Positions 24,267 to 33,962 are shown, counted from the stretch's first letter. The stretch: 46,673 nt of DNA from Desulfocapsa sp. (GCA_024763035.1 JANTGG010000010.1:1-46673), one strand, 5' to 3'. The notes: generated by a model from the sequence alone, not told the origin. A program made the numbers and translations.

Positions 24267-27200
24267 ATGTCGAGAAAAATGGTCACAATTGATGGCAACC
24301 AGGCATGTACCCACGTCGCCTACGCCACCAGTGAAGTTATTACCATCTACCCCATTACGCCTTCTTCACCAATGGCTGCTGAGGCAGATACCAAAGCCAC
24401 AGGAAAACAGGAAAACATCTGGGGATCCATCCCGGTTGTAACCCAGATGCAGTCTGAAGGTGGTGTTGCAGGTTCCCTGCACGGATCACTTTCCACAGGC
24501 GTGCTGTGTACCACTTTCACCGCATCCCAGGGTCTTCTTCTGATGATCCCCAATATGTACAAGATTGCCGGTGAGCTTACCCCCACCGTCTTCCATGTGA
24601 CAGCACGCTCCATTGCTGCCCAGGGACTTTCCATTTTTGGCGACCATGCCGACATCTATGCAGCCCGTCAAACCGGCTGGGGTATGCTCTGCTCCCAGAA
24701 TGTTCAGGAATGTATGGATATGGCCCTGATTTCAACTCAGGTTTCCCTTGCCTCCCGCATTCCTTTCATCCACTTCTTTGATGGTTTCCGCACCTCCCAC
24801 GAAATCCAGAAAATCGAGGAGCTGACCACAGATGATATGAGTGCCATGATCGACGAAGATCTGATCATCGAACATCGTAACCGTGCACTCACCCCGGACC
24901 GCCCGACCATGCGCGGTACTGCTCAAAATCCCGATGTCTATTTCACAGGTCGTGAGACCGTGAATAAATTTTATGCCGCCACTCCCAAAATTGTCCAGGA
25001 CACCATGGACAAATTCGCAGGAATCACCGGGCGTCAGTACCACCTTTTTGATTACTACGGATCCCCCGATGCAACTGACGTGGTTGTCATGATGGCATCC
25101 GGTTGTGAAACCGTCTCTGCCACCATCGACCATCTGGTATCCGAAGGAAAAAGTGTTGGTCTGGTAATTGTCCGTCTCTTCAGACCGTTTGACTGTAAAG
25201 CCATGGCCAATGCCCTGCCTTCCACAGTTGAGCGCATCACTGTTATGGATCGCACCAAAGAGCCGGGATCTGCCGGCGAACCGCTTTACCTCGATGTCCG
25301 GGCCGCAATCGGCGAAGCCACCGAGAACAACACTGCCGCCTACCAGCCCCTTATCCTTTCCGGACGTTACGGACTGGGTTCTGCAGAGTTCACCCCCAGC
25401 ATGGCAAAAGCCATCTTTGACAACATGGCAGCAATGGCTCCTAAAAACCATTTCTGTGTTGGTCCAAATGATGATGTTGCCGGAACCAGCCTTGACTACG
25501 ATCCCGACTTCTCCATTGAAGGCGACGACGTATATCGTGCCATGTTCTATGGTCTGGGATCAGACGGTACCGTTGGTGCAAACAAAAACACCATCAAGAT
25601 TATCGGTACGGAAACGGATAACTCCGCACAGGGTTACTTTGTTTACGACTCTAAAAAATCCGGTTCCATTACCACCTCCCATCTGAGATTCGGGAAAAAC
25701 CAGGTTGTTGCTCCCTACCTTATTAATAAGGCAAACTTCATTGCATGCCATAATTTCACCTTCCTTGATCAGTATGACATGCTTCGTAACCTGGAAGAAG
25801 GCGGAACATTCCTGCTCACCACCAGTTTCAATGCCAAGCAGATCTGGAAGGAACTGCCCTCTAACGTACAGAAAGACCTGATCAACAAGAAGGCAAAATT
25901 CTACATCATTGACGCCCTCTCACTGGGTCAGGCCCTTGGTCTTGGTGCACGCATCAACATGATCATGCAGACTGCCTTCTTCCTTATCTCCGGTATCATC
26001 ACCGAGAAAGAGGCAATCACTGCCATCAAAAATGCCATCAAGAAGACCTACGGCAAGAAAGGCGAAAAGGTCGTCAATATGAATTACGAAGCTGTTGATG
26101 CCGCTGTGAAAAACATCGTCAAGGTGAAACTTGCCAAATCCACCAACGGTCATGAGATGCCTCCCACCGTTCCCGCATCGGCACCTGACTTTGTGAAAAA
26201 CGTTACTGCCAAGATGATCGAAGGTAAAGGCGACCAGGTTAAAGTCTCCGAGATGCCAAACGACGGAACCTGGCCCACTGCCACCACCCAGTACGAGAAA
26301 CGTAACATCGGCGTGCATGTACCCGAATGGATTCCCGAGAACTGCATCCAGTGTGGCCAGTGTTCGCTTGTCTGTCCCCATGCTGCAATCCGCATAAAAG
26401 TAGGAAAAATGGTTAAGGCTCCCAAAAGCTTTAAATCCATTCCTGCTGTTGGAAAGGCATTCAAGGGAGCAAAATTTGCCGTTCAGGTCTTCACCGAGGA
26501 CTGCTGTTCCTGTACACAATGTATGGACGTATGTCCCGGCAAAAAAGGAAAGAAAGCACTGGAGATGGTTCCCAACTCTGAAAAGATCCGCAACGTCCAG
26601 TCAAAAAATGTTGACTACTTCCTGGCTCAGCCGGAAGTCGCACCAACGGATGTCAACCCTGCCACCATTAAAGGAAGCCAGCTGCTCCGTCCGCTGTTTG
26701 AGTTCTCCGGTGCCTGTGCCGGCTGTGGCGAGACCCCATATATCAAGCTCGTTACCCAGATGTTTGGTGACAGAATGCTGATTGCCAATGCCACCGGCTG
26801 TTCCTCCATTTACGGCGGCAACCTGCCCACCACCCCGTACTGTAAACGTGAAGACGGACGCGGACCCGCATGGGCCAACTCTCTCTTTGAAGACAATGCG
26901 GAATTTGGTCTTGGTATGCGTGCCTCCGTTTCCAAACTTGGTTCTCAGGCTGTAGAGCTGATGGAGAAAGCTGTTGCAGAAAAATTGATCACCAAGAAAA
27001 TGGCGACTGATATCAACAAAGCAGCCCAGAAGAGTCAGTCCGATATCGAAGCACAACGCGATCGTGTCGCCAAGCTGAAAGCCAAACTGGAAGGATCAGA
27101 CAGTGTAGTCGCCAAACGCCTTCTCGGCTGTGCCGACTACCTTGTGAAAAAATCAGTATGGATCTTCGGTGGTGACGGCTGGGCGTATGATATCGGATAC

Positions 27201-27806
27201 GGCGGACTGGACCACGTTCTTGCTTCCGGCGAAAATGTAAACGTGATGATTCTTGACACCGAAGTGTATTCCAACACCGGTGGACAGATGTCCAAGTCCA
27301 CGCCCCGTGCAGCAACTGCCCAGTTTGCAGCAGGCGGAAAGAAAATGCCCAAGAAAGATATCGGTATGATCTTTTCCACCTACGGTAACGTCTACGTGGC
27401 AAAAATCTCCATGGGTGCCAATCCGACCCAGGTTGCCAAGGCCATTGCAGAGGCAGAAGCCTATGACGGTCCATCCCTCATTATCGCTTACGCGCACTGT
27501 ATCAACCACGGCATCAATATGACCAAGGGTCTGCATCAACAGAAAAAGGCTGTTGCATGTGGTCACTGGCCGCTGTACCGCTACAACCCTGATCTTGAAG
27601 CAGCAGGTAAGAACCCTCTCTCCATTGACTCCAAAGAGCCTACAATGACTTTTGAAGAGTATGCATTGGGCGAAAACCGCTACCGTATGCTGAAGATGAT
27701 GAATCCTGAGCATGCTGAAGAGCTTATGGAACAGTCTCAGAACGATGTGACCAAGAGCTGGAAATTCCTCCAGTCCCGGGCTGCATCCCTTGATCCTGAG
27801 AAATAA
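24267..27806 (+). CDS. nifJ: Pyruvate:ferredoxin (flavodoxin) oxidoreductase, single chain
   Basis: An 1179-residue enzyme that oxidatively decarboxylates pyruvate to acetyl-CoA and reduces ferredoxin. Domains in order: pyrimidine-binding domain (YPITPSSPM near residue 30), a central domain, a Rossmann-like domain II (VVMMASGCETV), the inserted 2x[4Fe-4S] ferredoxin domain (CIQCGQCSLVCP and CCSCTQCMDVCP, residues about 690-765), the fourth-cluster/TPP region (FSGACAGCGETPY, about residue 815) and the TPP-binding GDGWAYDIGYGG with a later Cys near residue 1090. Full family length. The ribosome site AAGGAG before ATG 24267 is excellent and codon choice is strongly biased, as expected for an abundant catabolic enzyme. 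It is closed by the terminator at 27881-27927. Confidence 0.97.
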   Translation: MSRKMVTIDGNQACTHVAYATSEVITIYPITPSSPMAAEADTKATGKQENIWGSIPVVTQMQSEGGVAGSLHGSLSTGVLCTTFTASQGLLLMIPNMYKIAGELTPTVFHVTARSIAAQGLSIFGDHADIYAARQTGWGMLCSQNVQECMDMALISTQVSLASRIPFIHFFDGFRTSHEIQKIEELTTDDMSAMIDEDLIIEHRNRALTPDRPTMRGTAQNPDVYFTGRETVNKFYAATPKIVQDTMDKFAGITGRQYHLFDYYGSPDATDVVVMMASGCETVSATIDHLVSEGKSVGLVIVRLFRPFDCKAMANALPSTVERITVMDRTKEPGSAGEPLYLDVRAAIGEATENNTAAYQPLILSGRYGLGSAEFTPSMAKAIFDNMAAMAPKNHFCVGPNDDVAGTSLDYDPDFSIEGDDVYRAMFYGLGSDGTVGANKNTIKIIGTETDNSAQGYFVYDSKKSGSITTSHLRFGKNQVVAPYLINKANFIACHNFTFLDQYDMLRNLEEGGTFLLTTSFNAKQIWKELPSNVQKDLINKKAKFYIIDALSLGQALGLGARINMIMQTAFFLISGIITEKEAITAIKNAIKKTYGKKGEKVVNMNYEAVDAAVKNIVKVKLAKSTNGHEMPPTVPASAPDFVKNVTAKMIEGKGDQVKVSEMPNDGTWPTATTQYEKRNIGVHVPEWIPENCIQCGQCSLVCPHAAIRIKVGKMVKAPKSFKSIPAVGKAFKGAKFAVQVFTEDCCSCTQCMDVCPGKKGKKALEMVPNSEKIRNVQSKNVDYFLAQPEVAPTDVNPATIKGSQLLRPLFEFSGACAGCGETPYIKLVTQMFGDRMLIANATGCSSIYGGNLPTTPYCKREDGRGPAWANSLFEDNAEFGLGMRASVSKLGSQAVELMEKAVAEKLITKKMATDINKAAQKSQSDIEAQRDRVAKLKAKLEGSDSVVAKRLLGCADYLVKKSVWIFGGDGWAYDIGYGGLDHVLASGENVNVMILDTEVYSNTGGQMSKSTPRAATAQFAAGGKKMPKKDIGMIFSTYGNVYVAKISMGANPTQVAKAIAEAEAYDGPSLIIAYAHCINHGINMTKGLHQQKKAVACGHWPLYRYNPDLEAAGKNPLSIDSKEPTMTFEEYALGENRYRMLKMMNPEHAEELMEQSQNDVTKSWKFLQSRAASLDPEK

Positions 27807-27880
27807 GACAGACTGCACCTTCCCTGCCCGTTATCCTGTTCCTGACAGATAACGGTTGGGGAACAGCTGCCCGTCAAAAC

Positions 27881-27927
27881 AAGAAAAGGGACAGTGGAAG
27901 AAATACTCTTCCACTGTCCCTTTTCTT
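27881..27927. terminator. Very strong bidirectional terminator after nifJ
   Basis: A perfect 21-bp stem (27881-27901 with 27907-27927) with a five-base AATAC loop. The core pairs GACAGTGGAAGA with its complement, and the A-rich and T-rich ends provide U-tracts for either strand. It lies between nifJ (plus) and the YkgJ-type gene (minus). Confidence 0.95.
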
Positions 27928-27955
27928 TATTCTACCGTATTTTCTCTCTTCACTG

Positions 27956-28909
27956 CTACAGGTCGGGATCAACCTCCTCACCGCGATCTTTTTTCATCTG
28001 TTTATAATCACTGACGGACTGTCGTATTGAATCACCCTGACGTTCCTGTATCTCCTTCACCTTCGCCTGGACTTTCTCTTCTTTTATGTCCAGACCCTCG
28101 GCACCAAAGAGAGCGTTGGCGAGATATTTAAAAGAAAAGAGCATCAGCTCCACATCATCATTTTTGATTTTTTCAATGGTTTCCTCATCGATGATATAGG
28201 TATCAAGAAAAGAGGACTCAAAGATAAATCTGCGAAAATGATCCAGATCTGTAGAGGCCATAAAGAACATGCGCTTTGCCTGATCGGAAAGAGATGCCTG
28301 ATGTCCAAATGATTTGCGGCGCATAACAAGACGCAGCCAGTCTTTATTCATCTCATCACGAACATCAACTCCCTGATCAGCACGCCACTCGGCAACCGTC
28401 CATTCCTTGTCCTCTTCAAAGCCCTTGCAATGATCTTCCTTTACCACAAAGAAGAATTTTTCCTCGTCCTTATGATCGGCACCAGCCCCCATGCCTCCCT
28501 GTCCTTCGTGAAAATCAGCCATTCCAACAGGATAATAACGGCAGGCGGAAGGGCGGTCAGTGTAGACCGTACATCCTTCCGGCGTAACAAAAGGACAGCG
28601 GTTTTCATCTTCAGTGAGTTTCAGAGCGACACCCGGCATATCAGTCTTTTCGAGATAGACAGGAGTCGTGTACAGCTGCAGAAATTCATGGGCAGGAATC
28701 TCCAGACGTTTTTTCAGCATCAGGATATCATAGGGGGTCAAAATAATTTTGATACCACCGCAACAGGCAGTAAAACATTTCACCCCGGGATGACAACGGA
28801 ATTTTATTTTACTCTCAAGCGTTAACTTCTTCGGCATAATATTGGAGGGGTTGGTAACCCCCTTGCCAAACAACGTTTTTTCTTTAGCATTCATATCTTT
28901 TTCACTCAT
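27956..28909 (-). CDS. YkgJ-family cysteine cluster protein
   Basis: A 317-residue cytoplasmic protein. The YkgJ (zinc or iron chelating) signature is a set of cysteines: CHPGVKCFTACCGG near residue 42, then CPFVTPEGCTVYTDRPSACRYYP near residue 105, and a further Cys in EDHCKGFEE. The C-terminal half is helical, charged and family-specific, ending in a run of Lys/Glu. Start ATG 28909 has AGGTG upstream at good spacing; the frame stays open to 28996 but without support. The function of the family is not established. Single gene, closed by the shared terminator at 27881-27927. Confidence 0.88.
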   Translation of the reverse strand: MSEKDMNAKEKTLFGKGVTNPSNIMPKKLTLESKIKFRCHPGVKCFTACCGGIKIILTPYDILMLKKRLEIPAHEFLQLYTTPVYLEKTDMPGVALKLTEDENRCPFVTPEGCTVYTDRPSACRYYPVGMADFHEGQGGMGAGADHKDEEKFFFVVKEDHCKGFEEDKEWTVAEWRADQGVDVRDEMNKDWLRLVMRRKSFGHQASLSDQAKRMFFMASTDLDHFRRFIFESSFLDTYIIDEETIEKIKNDDVELMLFSFKYLANALFGAEGLDIKEEKVQAKVKEIQERQGDSIRQSVSDYKQMKKDRGEEVDPDL

Positions 28910-29306
28910 TCCCACACCTTTTTTTATGTAAAATTGAAGAGTATTCTCTTTTGTATTCAGGGGATCAGTCACACGAACCTCATATACTAAACACATAGGA
29001 GGACAGTGTCAAACCTATTTCAGCAACTGATTACCCTGAGAGCTGTGGAATTGGGCATTCCTATCCAACACCGGTGATGAATGCTAAGCCGAAACACTTT
29101 TCAGTATCCCTTAAGGGATGTATGTGCCCTGGTGATGCGTATAACATTCCATCATTAAAACAGATACGTAACTGACTGTTCCTACAACATCTTTCCAGAG
29201 GCAAGACACTAATATCTTGCCATTTACCAGGAATTGACTATATTCTTCAGTCACAGTGAATCCTTCCTCCGGTACAGTTCCGGTCTTTCTGATACAGGTA
29301 CAACAC
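28910..29306. other. Intergenic region, no gene seen
   Basis: Divergent region between the YkgJ-type gene and a small plus-strand ORF. It holds a perfect 14-bp palindrome ATCCCTTAAGGGAT (29106-29119) and a small hairpin GGCAAGA 29200-29206 / TCTTGCC 29215-29221 without a T-run. I found no convincing ORF or RNA gene. Confidence 0.5.
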
Positions 29307-29501
29307 ATGAAACTCTTTGTCCGCCCCGTGGATTTTTCCCGAGTACAGACTCTGGTTTATCATCTTCCCGAAGGTCCCACGCTTAACCTCCCCCCTGAAG
29401 GGATCGCAGAATTTCTGGAACTTGAGCTTGATGTCGGACATATCTGCGACACTTCTGATATCGACGGCGTTGTTCATTTTTTCCCCAGGGGAAATGCCTG
29501 A
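29307..29501 (+). CDS. Small hypothetical protein upstream of the PHP gene
   Basis: A 64-residue ORF starting MKLFVRPVDF, with a CAGG about eight bases upstream of ATG 29307; the frame extends back to 29256 without support. The sequence is acidic and strand-rich (VYHLPEG, LELELDVGHI, VVHFFPRGN) and has no membrane segment or known motif that I can name. It ends 33 bp before the PHP phosphatase on the same strand. Codon use looks like the neighbours. It could be real or chance; conservation would decide. Confidence 0.5.
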   Translation: MKLFVRPVDFSRVQTLVYHLPEGPTLNLPPEGIAEFLELELDVGHICDTSDIDGVVHFFPRGNA

Positions 29502-29534
29502 GCGCATTCCTTTTCCATCTGTTCCATTTCTTTC

Positions 29535-30317
29535 ATGAATGCTTTTCCATATCGGGTGCCTGTCCTCTCCGACGGTCACGTTCACACCAGATACTGCCAT
29601 CATGCCTCCGGTGAGATGGAGGAGTATGTCCGTTGTGCAATCGACAAAGGTCTGCAGGAAATCTGCTTCCTTGAACATATGGAGGCGGGGATTCACTACT
29701 TTGAAAGCACCTGGCTCAGCGAGGCCGATTTTGATATCTATTTTGCAGAAGGAAAACGTCTACAGGAAACCTACAGAAAATCCATACGGGTACTTCTGGG
29801 AGTTGAGGTCGGTTATTCACCGGATCACGCGGAGGAACTTCTGCAGCGGCTTGGACAACGGCAATGGGATCGAATTGGGGTATCCTATCACTTTATGGCA
29901 AATCCGGATGGCGGTCATCACCTGAATATTGTCAGCAGAAAAGAGGAAAACATACGGGCTGTCAGTCAGGCAGGATGCGAGAAAGTTCTGGACAACTATT
30001 TCGAGACATTGACAGAAGCGGTTCACACACTTCCGGGTACAGTACTGTGTCATCTCGACGCAGCCCTTCGTTTTCAGCCCGACTGCAGCATTGATCACCG
30101 CCGGCTTGCACAAATACGAACACTCCTGGCAGCAGTGAAAAAAAACAACATGTCCCTTGAAATAAACACCTCAGGTTTTCCCATCCGTGGAGAGCAGTTT
30201 CCTGCAGACTTTATTCTCGAAGAAGCAGCTGCATGGGGAATCCCGTTTCTTGCGGGATCAGATGCCCACAAACCGGAAGATGTGGGCAGGGAATTTCAGC
30301 GGCTGCAGAACAACTGA
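29535..30317 (+). CDS. PHP-domain phosphoesterase, histidinol-phosphatase-like
   Basis: A 260-residue metal-dependent phosphoesterase of the PHP superfamily. Metal ligands are visible as DGHVHTRYCHH near residue 13, the Glu in CFLEHME near residue 46, the GVEVGY motif near residue 96, the His in VSYHFM near residue 120, and the C-terminal GSDAHKPEDVG. This is the HisK-type histidinol-phosphatase pattern (the last dephosphorylation before histidinol oxidation), but PHP proteins also act on other phosphates and no other his gene is nearby. No ribosome site is seen before ATG 29535. It converges on the HEAT-receiver gene with 10 bp between stops. Confidence 0.88.
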   Translation: MNAFPYRVPVLSDGHVHTRYCHHASGEMEEYVRCAIDKGLQEICFLEHMEAGIHYFESTWLSEADFDIYFAEGKRLQETYRKSIRVLLGVEVGYSPDHAEELLQRLGQRQWDRIGVSYHFMANPDGGHHLNIVSRKEENIRAVSQAGCEKVLDNYFETLTEAVHTLPGTVLCHLDAALRFQPDCSIDHRRLAQIRTLLAAVKKNNMSLEINTSGFPIRGEQFPADFILEEAAAWGIPFLAGSDAHKPEDVGREFQRLQNN

Positions 30318-30327
30318 GGGACAAGCA

Positions 30328-31944
30328 TCACAGATATTCGTCCATGGCAGCCTTCAGTGTTTCCGCATTAAATGGTTTCTGCATAACCTTATTCACACCA
30401 GCAGCATAGGCTGCCTCGTTATCATTTACCTCATTCTGTGTTGTCACCATAATAATCGGCAGCTCTTCGGCTGAATATTTTTTACGGATCTCAGCAGACA
30501 TCATAATACCAGTAATCTCAGGCATATTCAGATCTGTCAGAACAATGGCGGGTTTCTCATTCTGCAGCCATTCGATGGCAGTTACCGGAAACTCAAAAAG
30601 AACAGGCTCAAAACCAAGTTCATGGAGGGTCGCCTTGTATATATTCAGAATCATCCGGGAATCGTCAACGGCAACGACCTTCACTTTCGTGCCTACCTCC
30701 TCTTCCCCTTTCAATTTCCTGGCAAAATCCTCAAAGCCGTTGGCATTGAGAATTTCTATATAATGCTTCAGCGTATCCTGATGGGTATGGGGAAGATAGA
30801 TAAGAGCCAGTTCCTGAAAAAAATCCTCCGGCATAAGACTCAGGAAGACTTTATCCACCTGGGCATTAACTATAATCTTGGTGATATGCCGTGCCTCATC
30901 ATCCATTGAACGAAGGAGGTTCTTAATACCCGCCGTCAGGATATCGGAATAGTTACGGTCAATGGCACGGGCAGCTGCCACACAGACATGATCCTCCCGG
31001 TCGGTAAGACCTGCTGTCAGCGTATAGGCACCCTTTCTAAGGGGTAAAAGAGCCAGGGCCTCGTAGGCGGCAAAACGGATATTGGCATTTTTCGGATCTC
31101 TGCCCAGCAGCTTTCTGATGGGCATAATAGCAGATTCATCTTTTATATCGCCAAGGACATTGAGGGTGTGAATAACAAAATCCGGATCGTCATGGAGAAG
31201 ATTATCGATAAGTGCCGGTACAGATTTGGCACCGATCCGGACAAGCTCCTGTTTTGCGTAGATACGCATGTGAGCATGATGGGAGCGCAGAGTGTCGTTC
31301 AGTTTTTCCAGGGAAACCGGATCCTGCACATCGGCAAAGATGGAGAGGATCATATAGTCGATCTCATTGTCCGTTCCCATCCGTTCAGCCAGACGATGCA
31401 TGGCAGTGGGCGTTCCCACCAACCCAAGTGCCTGGATGGCAGTAATAATAAGATCCCGATTTGCAGCATAAAGGAAATCGGTGAGGGTATTGATTGCCTG
31501 GGGATCACCTATCAGTCCCAAGGTTTCGATGATCAGATTAATCTCCGGTTCATCCTGAGAATTGGCGACAAGATACAGGAGTGCCGGCACTGCCTCTTCA
31601 AAACGCAGTTCGCCTGCAACATGTATCAGATGGGTCTTATCTTTGATGCTGGTGTCAGAGAGAAACTCGATGAGCATCTCCGGATAGGCGAGAAGATTGG
31701 AAAGCAGAGTCTCTTTTATAATCGGCAGTGCATCCACAATCTCCACATGTTCATTCATGAGATGCAGAAGGATGGGTACGGTAAAAGATACCTCACCACG
31801 GGATAATTCATAGATCAGTCTGTTCTGGGTTTTCTGGTCAACGTCTCCAAGATGTGAAAGGACAAGTTTCGTCTTCAGGGTATCCCCTGTTTTGATATTA
31901 TCCCGTATCTCTTCAACCATGTGCTGGGTATTCAACTCTGCCAT
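30328..31944 (-). CDS. HEAT-repeat protein with C-terminal receiver domain
   Basis: A 538-residue cytoplasmic fusion. Residues about 1-390 are repeated helix pairs of the HEAT type (for example EEAVPALLYLVAN, PQAINTLTDFLYAANRD, KSVPALIDNLLHDDPD, ESAIMPIRKLLGRDP). Residues about 415-535 form a CheY-like receiver: acidic pair in VKVVAVDDSRM, phospho-acceptor Asp in AIVLTDLNMPEITG, Thr in IIMVTTQ and Lys in VMQKPF. The HEAT solenoid probably binds a protein partner and the receiver switches it. AGGGAG lies six bases before ATG 31944. No kinase is encoded beside it. This order is unusual and the output is unknown. Confidence 0.9.
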   Translation of the reverse strand: MAELNTQHMVEEIRDNIKTGDTLKTKLVLSHLGDVDQKTQNRLIYELSRGEVSFTVPILLHLMNEHVEIVDALPIIKETLLSNLLAYPEMLIEFLSDTSIKDKTHLIHVAGELRFEEAVPALLYLVANSQDEPEINLIIETLGLIGDPQAINTLTDFLYAANRDLIITAIQALGLVGTPTAMHRLAERMGTDNEIDYMILSIFADVQDPVSLEKLNDTLRSHHAHMRIYAKQELVRIGAKSVPALIDNLLHDDPDFVIHTLNVLGDIKDESAIMPIRKLLGRDPKNANIRFAAYEALALLPLRKGAYTLTAGLTDREDHVCVAAARAIDRNYSDILTAGIKNLLRSMDDEARHITKIIVNAQVDKVFLSLMPEDFFQELALIYLPHTHQDTLKHYIEILNANGFEDFARKLKGEEEVGTKVKVVAVDDSRMILNIYKATLHELGFEPVLFEFPVTAIEWLQNEKPAIVLTDLNMPEITGIMMSAEIRKKYSAEELPIIMVTTQNEVNDNEAAYAAGVNKVMQKPFNAETLKAAMDEYL

Positions 31945-32181
31945 AAACTCCCTCTATTTCACATTACAAGCAACTCTGCATTTCACACATGCATAAGGAT
32001 TGATCTCACCATTAGCAAAAGGTAGATATGAGACTTGTACCTTCGCAGGAAATTATTCTCAAAACAAAAAAGAAACCACCTGAACAAAAAAAATTCTGTT
32101 CCGCTCCCAATTGATCAAGAACGATTTTTAAATATACTATCATAAAAGAAACAGCACTGTCCAGAACGGACAAAAAGAGAA

Positions 32182-32222
32182 ACTAAAAAAATGGGCAGGA
32201 GGAAAAAGGAATTCCCCCTGCC
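32182..32222 (-). terminator. Intrinsic terminator of the CoA-disulfide reductase gene
   Basis: On the minus strand GGCAGGGGG pairs with CCTCCTGCC (arms 32222-32214 and 32202-32194, one mismatch), followed by a T-run over 32190-32184. It starts 16 bp after the stop codon at 32238. Confidence 0.85.
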
Positions 32223-32237
32223 GGAGAGTACCCGTCA

Positions 32238-33962
32238 TTAAGATGGATACCAATCTATTCCAATGCGACGCATCATATTAAAACCACCGCTCAGCACCAG
32301 ACTGTTCTCATACCCAACGCTGTTAAGAAAACTCTGAATCTCAAAGGACCGGGTCCCCGCATCACAGAGAATAATCATGGTCTTGTCATGGGGCAGTTCA
32401 TTGTAACGCTCCCGAACCTCATTATAGGGGATGGCGAGCCATTTCTCCGCCCCGAACTTCTCCACACACGGACCAGCCTCCAGGGGGTGCCTGATATCAA
32501 GAGCAAGCCAGTTATCCTGTGTGGACTCATCGTCCATCCAGCTCAGAAAACTCTCGATACTGGTCTTTCTGAGACGACCGTCACAAAGATTATCGGCGAC
32601 ATAGGCAACCGCGTTGATGGAGTCAATGGCTGCAGAAAAAGGAGGAGCATACGCCATTTCGAGGTTGGCAAAGTCATCAATGCTTGCTCCCATGGAGATG
32701 TACGCTGCAGCAGCATCGATACGGGCAGAGATACCATCCCCCATGGGACCAAACCCCTGGAGCCCCAGCACCTTTCTGGTTCGGCGATCAAATACCATCT
32801 GAAAACAGACGATTGCCTCTGTCGGGAAGAAATGGGCACGATCAGACGGAGCAGTAAGTGCCACATCTGCGTCATAGCCCTCTGCCAGTGCCACCTCAAG
32901 GCTCAGTCCGGTAGCCCCCACACACACATCAAAGGCCTTCATGATAAAACTGCCCACAGCCCCTTTGAATTTACTGGGGATACCTGCCATATTATCGCCA
33001 GCCACCCTGCCTTCTTTATTGGCAAGAGAACCCAGTGGAGCATAAAATTTCTTTCCGCTGACCTGGTGCATCACCTCAACGCAGTCACCAGCGGCATAAA
33101 TGGAAGGATCGGACGTCTGCATCCGCTCATTGACGACGATGGCCCCCATGGGAGAAAGCTGCAGTCCGGCTTCACCTGCAATTTCCGAACGGGGTCTGAC
33201 TCCTGCCGCCATAATAACGATATCAGCATCAATGGTACGATTTCCGGTACGCAGTCCGGTAACCTTTCCATCTTCTCCAAGGATCTCCTCAGCTCCCTCA
33301 CCAAGAAAGATATCCACCTCGTTGTCACGCATGTGTTTCGTGACCATGGAAGCCATGGGGAAATCCACAATACGCGGCAGCACCTGGGGCATAAACTCCA
33401 CAATGGAAGTTGTCACTCCCCAGAGATCCTTGAACGCCTCAGCCATCTCAAGGCCAATGGCACCACCACCGATTACCACAGCTTTATCGACCTTGCCGGT
33501 GGCAATACGTTTTTTGATCTCGATGGCCTTATGCAGATCGGAGATGGTGAAGACACCGTCAAGGTCTGCTCCAGGTATGGGAAGGACAAAGGGTTTTGAG
33601 CCGGTGGCTATCATCAGGATATCGTATGGGATATCAGCTTTCTCTCCACTGGCAACATCCTCAACATTGACACATTTTTCTTTGCGGTCGATACCAAGGG
33701 CACGGGTGCCGCTCTTTATGGTGATCCCCTTGGCATTTTTAAAGAATTCTTCATTGCGAACCATGTGAAAGCTTGTGGAGCGAAGCTCTGATTCGTCGGA
33801 AACATCACCGGAGACATAGTAGGGGATTCCACAGCCGCCATAGGAGATAAGAGTGTCCTGATCAATGATTGTGACATCAGCATCCTGCATCAGCCGCTTC
33901 ACACGACATGCCGCCTTAGGACCTGCAGCCACTCCGCCAACAATTACAATTTTCTTACCCAT
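32238..33962 (-). CDS. CoA-disulfide reductase / NAD(P)H polysulfide reductase with rhodanese domain
   Basis: A 574-residue flavoprotein of the CoADR-Rhd/Npsr family. The FAD site VIVGGVAAGPKAA is at the N-terminus; the active-site Cys is residue 44 in SYGGCGIPYY; the NAD(P)H site VVIGGGAIGLEMAEA is near residue 162; and AAGDCVEV is the second FAD motif. The C-terminal 100 residues are a rhodanese domain with the loop LCDAGTRSFE carrying the persulfide Cys. The family reduces CoA-persulfide, CoA-disulfide or polysulfide, fitting a sulfur-metabolising anaerobe. GGAGG precedes ATG 33962. It is a single-gene unit with its own terminator. Confidence 0.95.
   Translation of the reverse strand: MGKKIVIVGGVAAGPKAACRVKRLMQDADVTIIDQDTLISYGGCGIPYYVSGDVSDESELRSTSFHMVRNEEFFKNAKGITIKSGTRALGIDRKEKCVNVEDVASGEKADIPYDILMIATGSKPFVLPIPGADLDGVFTISDLHKAIEIKKRIATGKVDKAVVIGGGAIGLEMAEAFKDLWGVTTSIVEFMPQVLPRIVDFPMASMVTKHMRDNEVDIFLGEGAEEILGEDGKVTGLRTGNRTIDADIVIMAAGVRPRSEIAGEAGLQLSPMGAIVVNERMQTSDPSIYAAGDCVEVMHQVSGKKFYAPLGSLANKEGRVAGDNMAGIPSKFKGAVGSFIMKAFDVCVGATGLSLEVALAEGYDADVALTAPSDRAHFFPTEAIVCFQMVFDRRTRKVLGLQGFGPMGDGISARIDAAAAYISMGASIDDFANLEMAYAPPFSAAIDSINAVAYVADNLCDGRLRKTSIESFLSWMDDESTQDNWLALDIRHPLEAGPCVEKFGAEKWLAIPYNEVRERYNELPHDKTMIILCDAGTRSFEIQSFLNSVGYENSLVLSGGFNMMRRIGIDWYPS

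Noticed and set aside
24732-26519. Open frames of about 200-240 codons opposite nifJ
   Set aside because: Antisense shadows caused by the strong codon bias of nifJ.
31945-32181. Promoter or small RNA in the gap before the HEAT-receiver gene
   Set aside because: AT-rich with only a 5-bp TGTCC/GGACA hairpin; no box pair or stem strong enough to report.
32388-33599. A 403-codon open frame opposite the CoA-disulfide reductase gene
   Set aside because: It is fully antisense to a gene with clear motifs, and its translation has no recognisable domain; codon bias of the real gene explains it.
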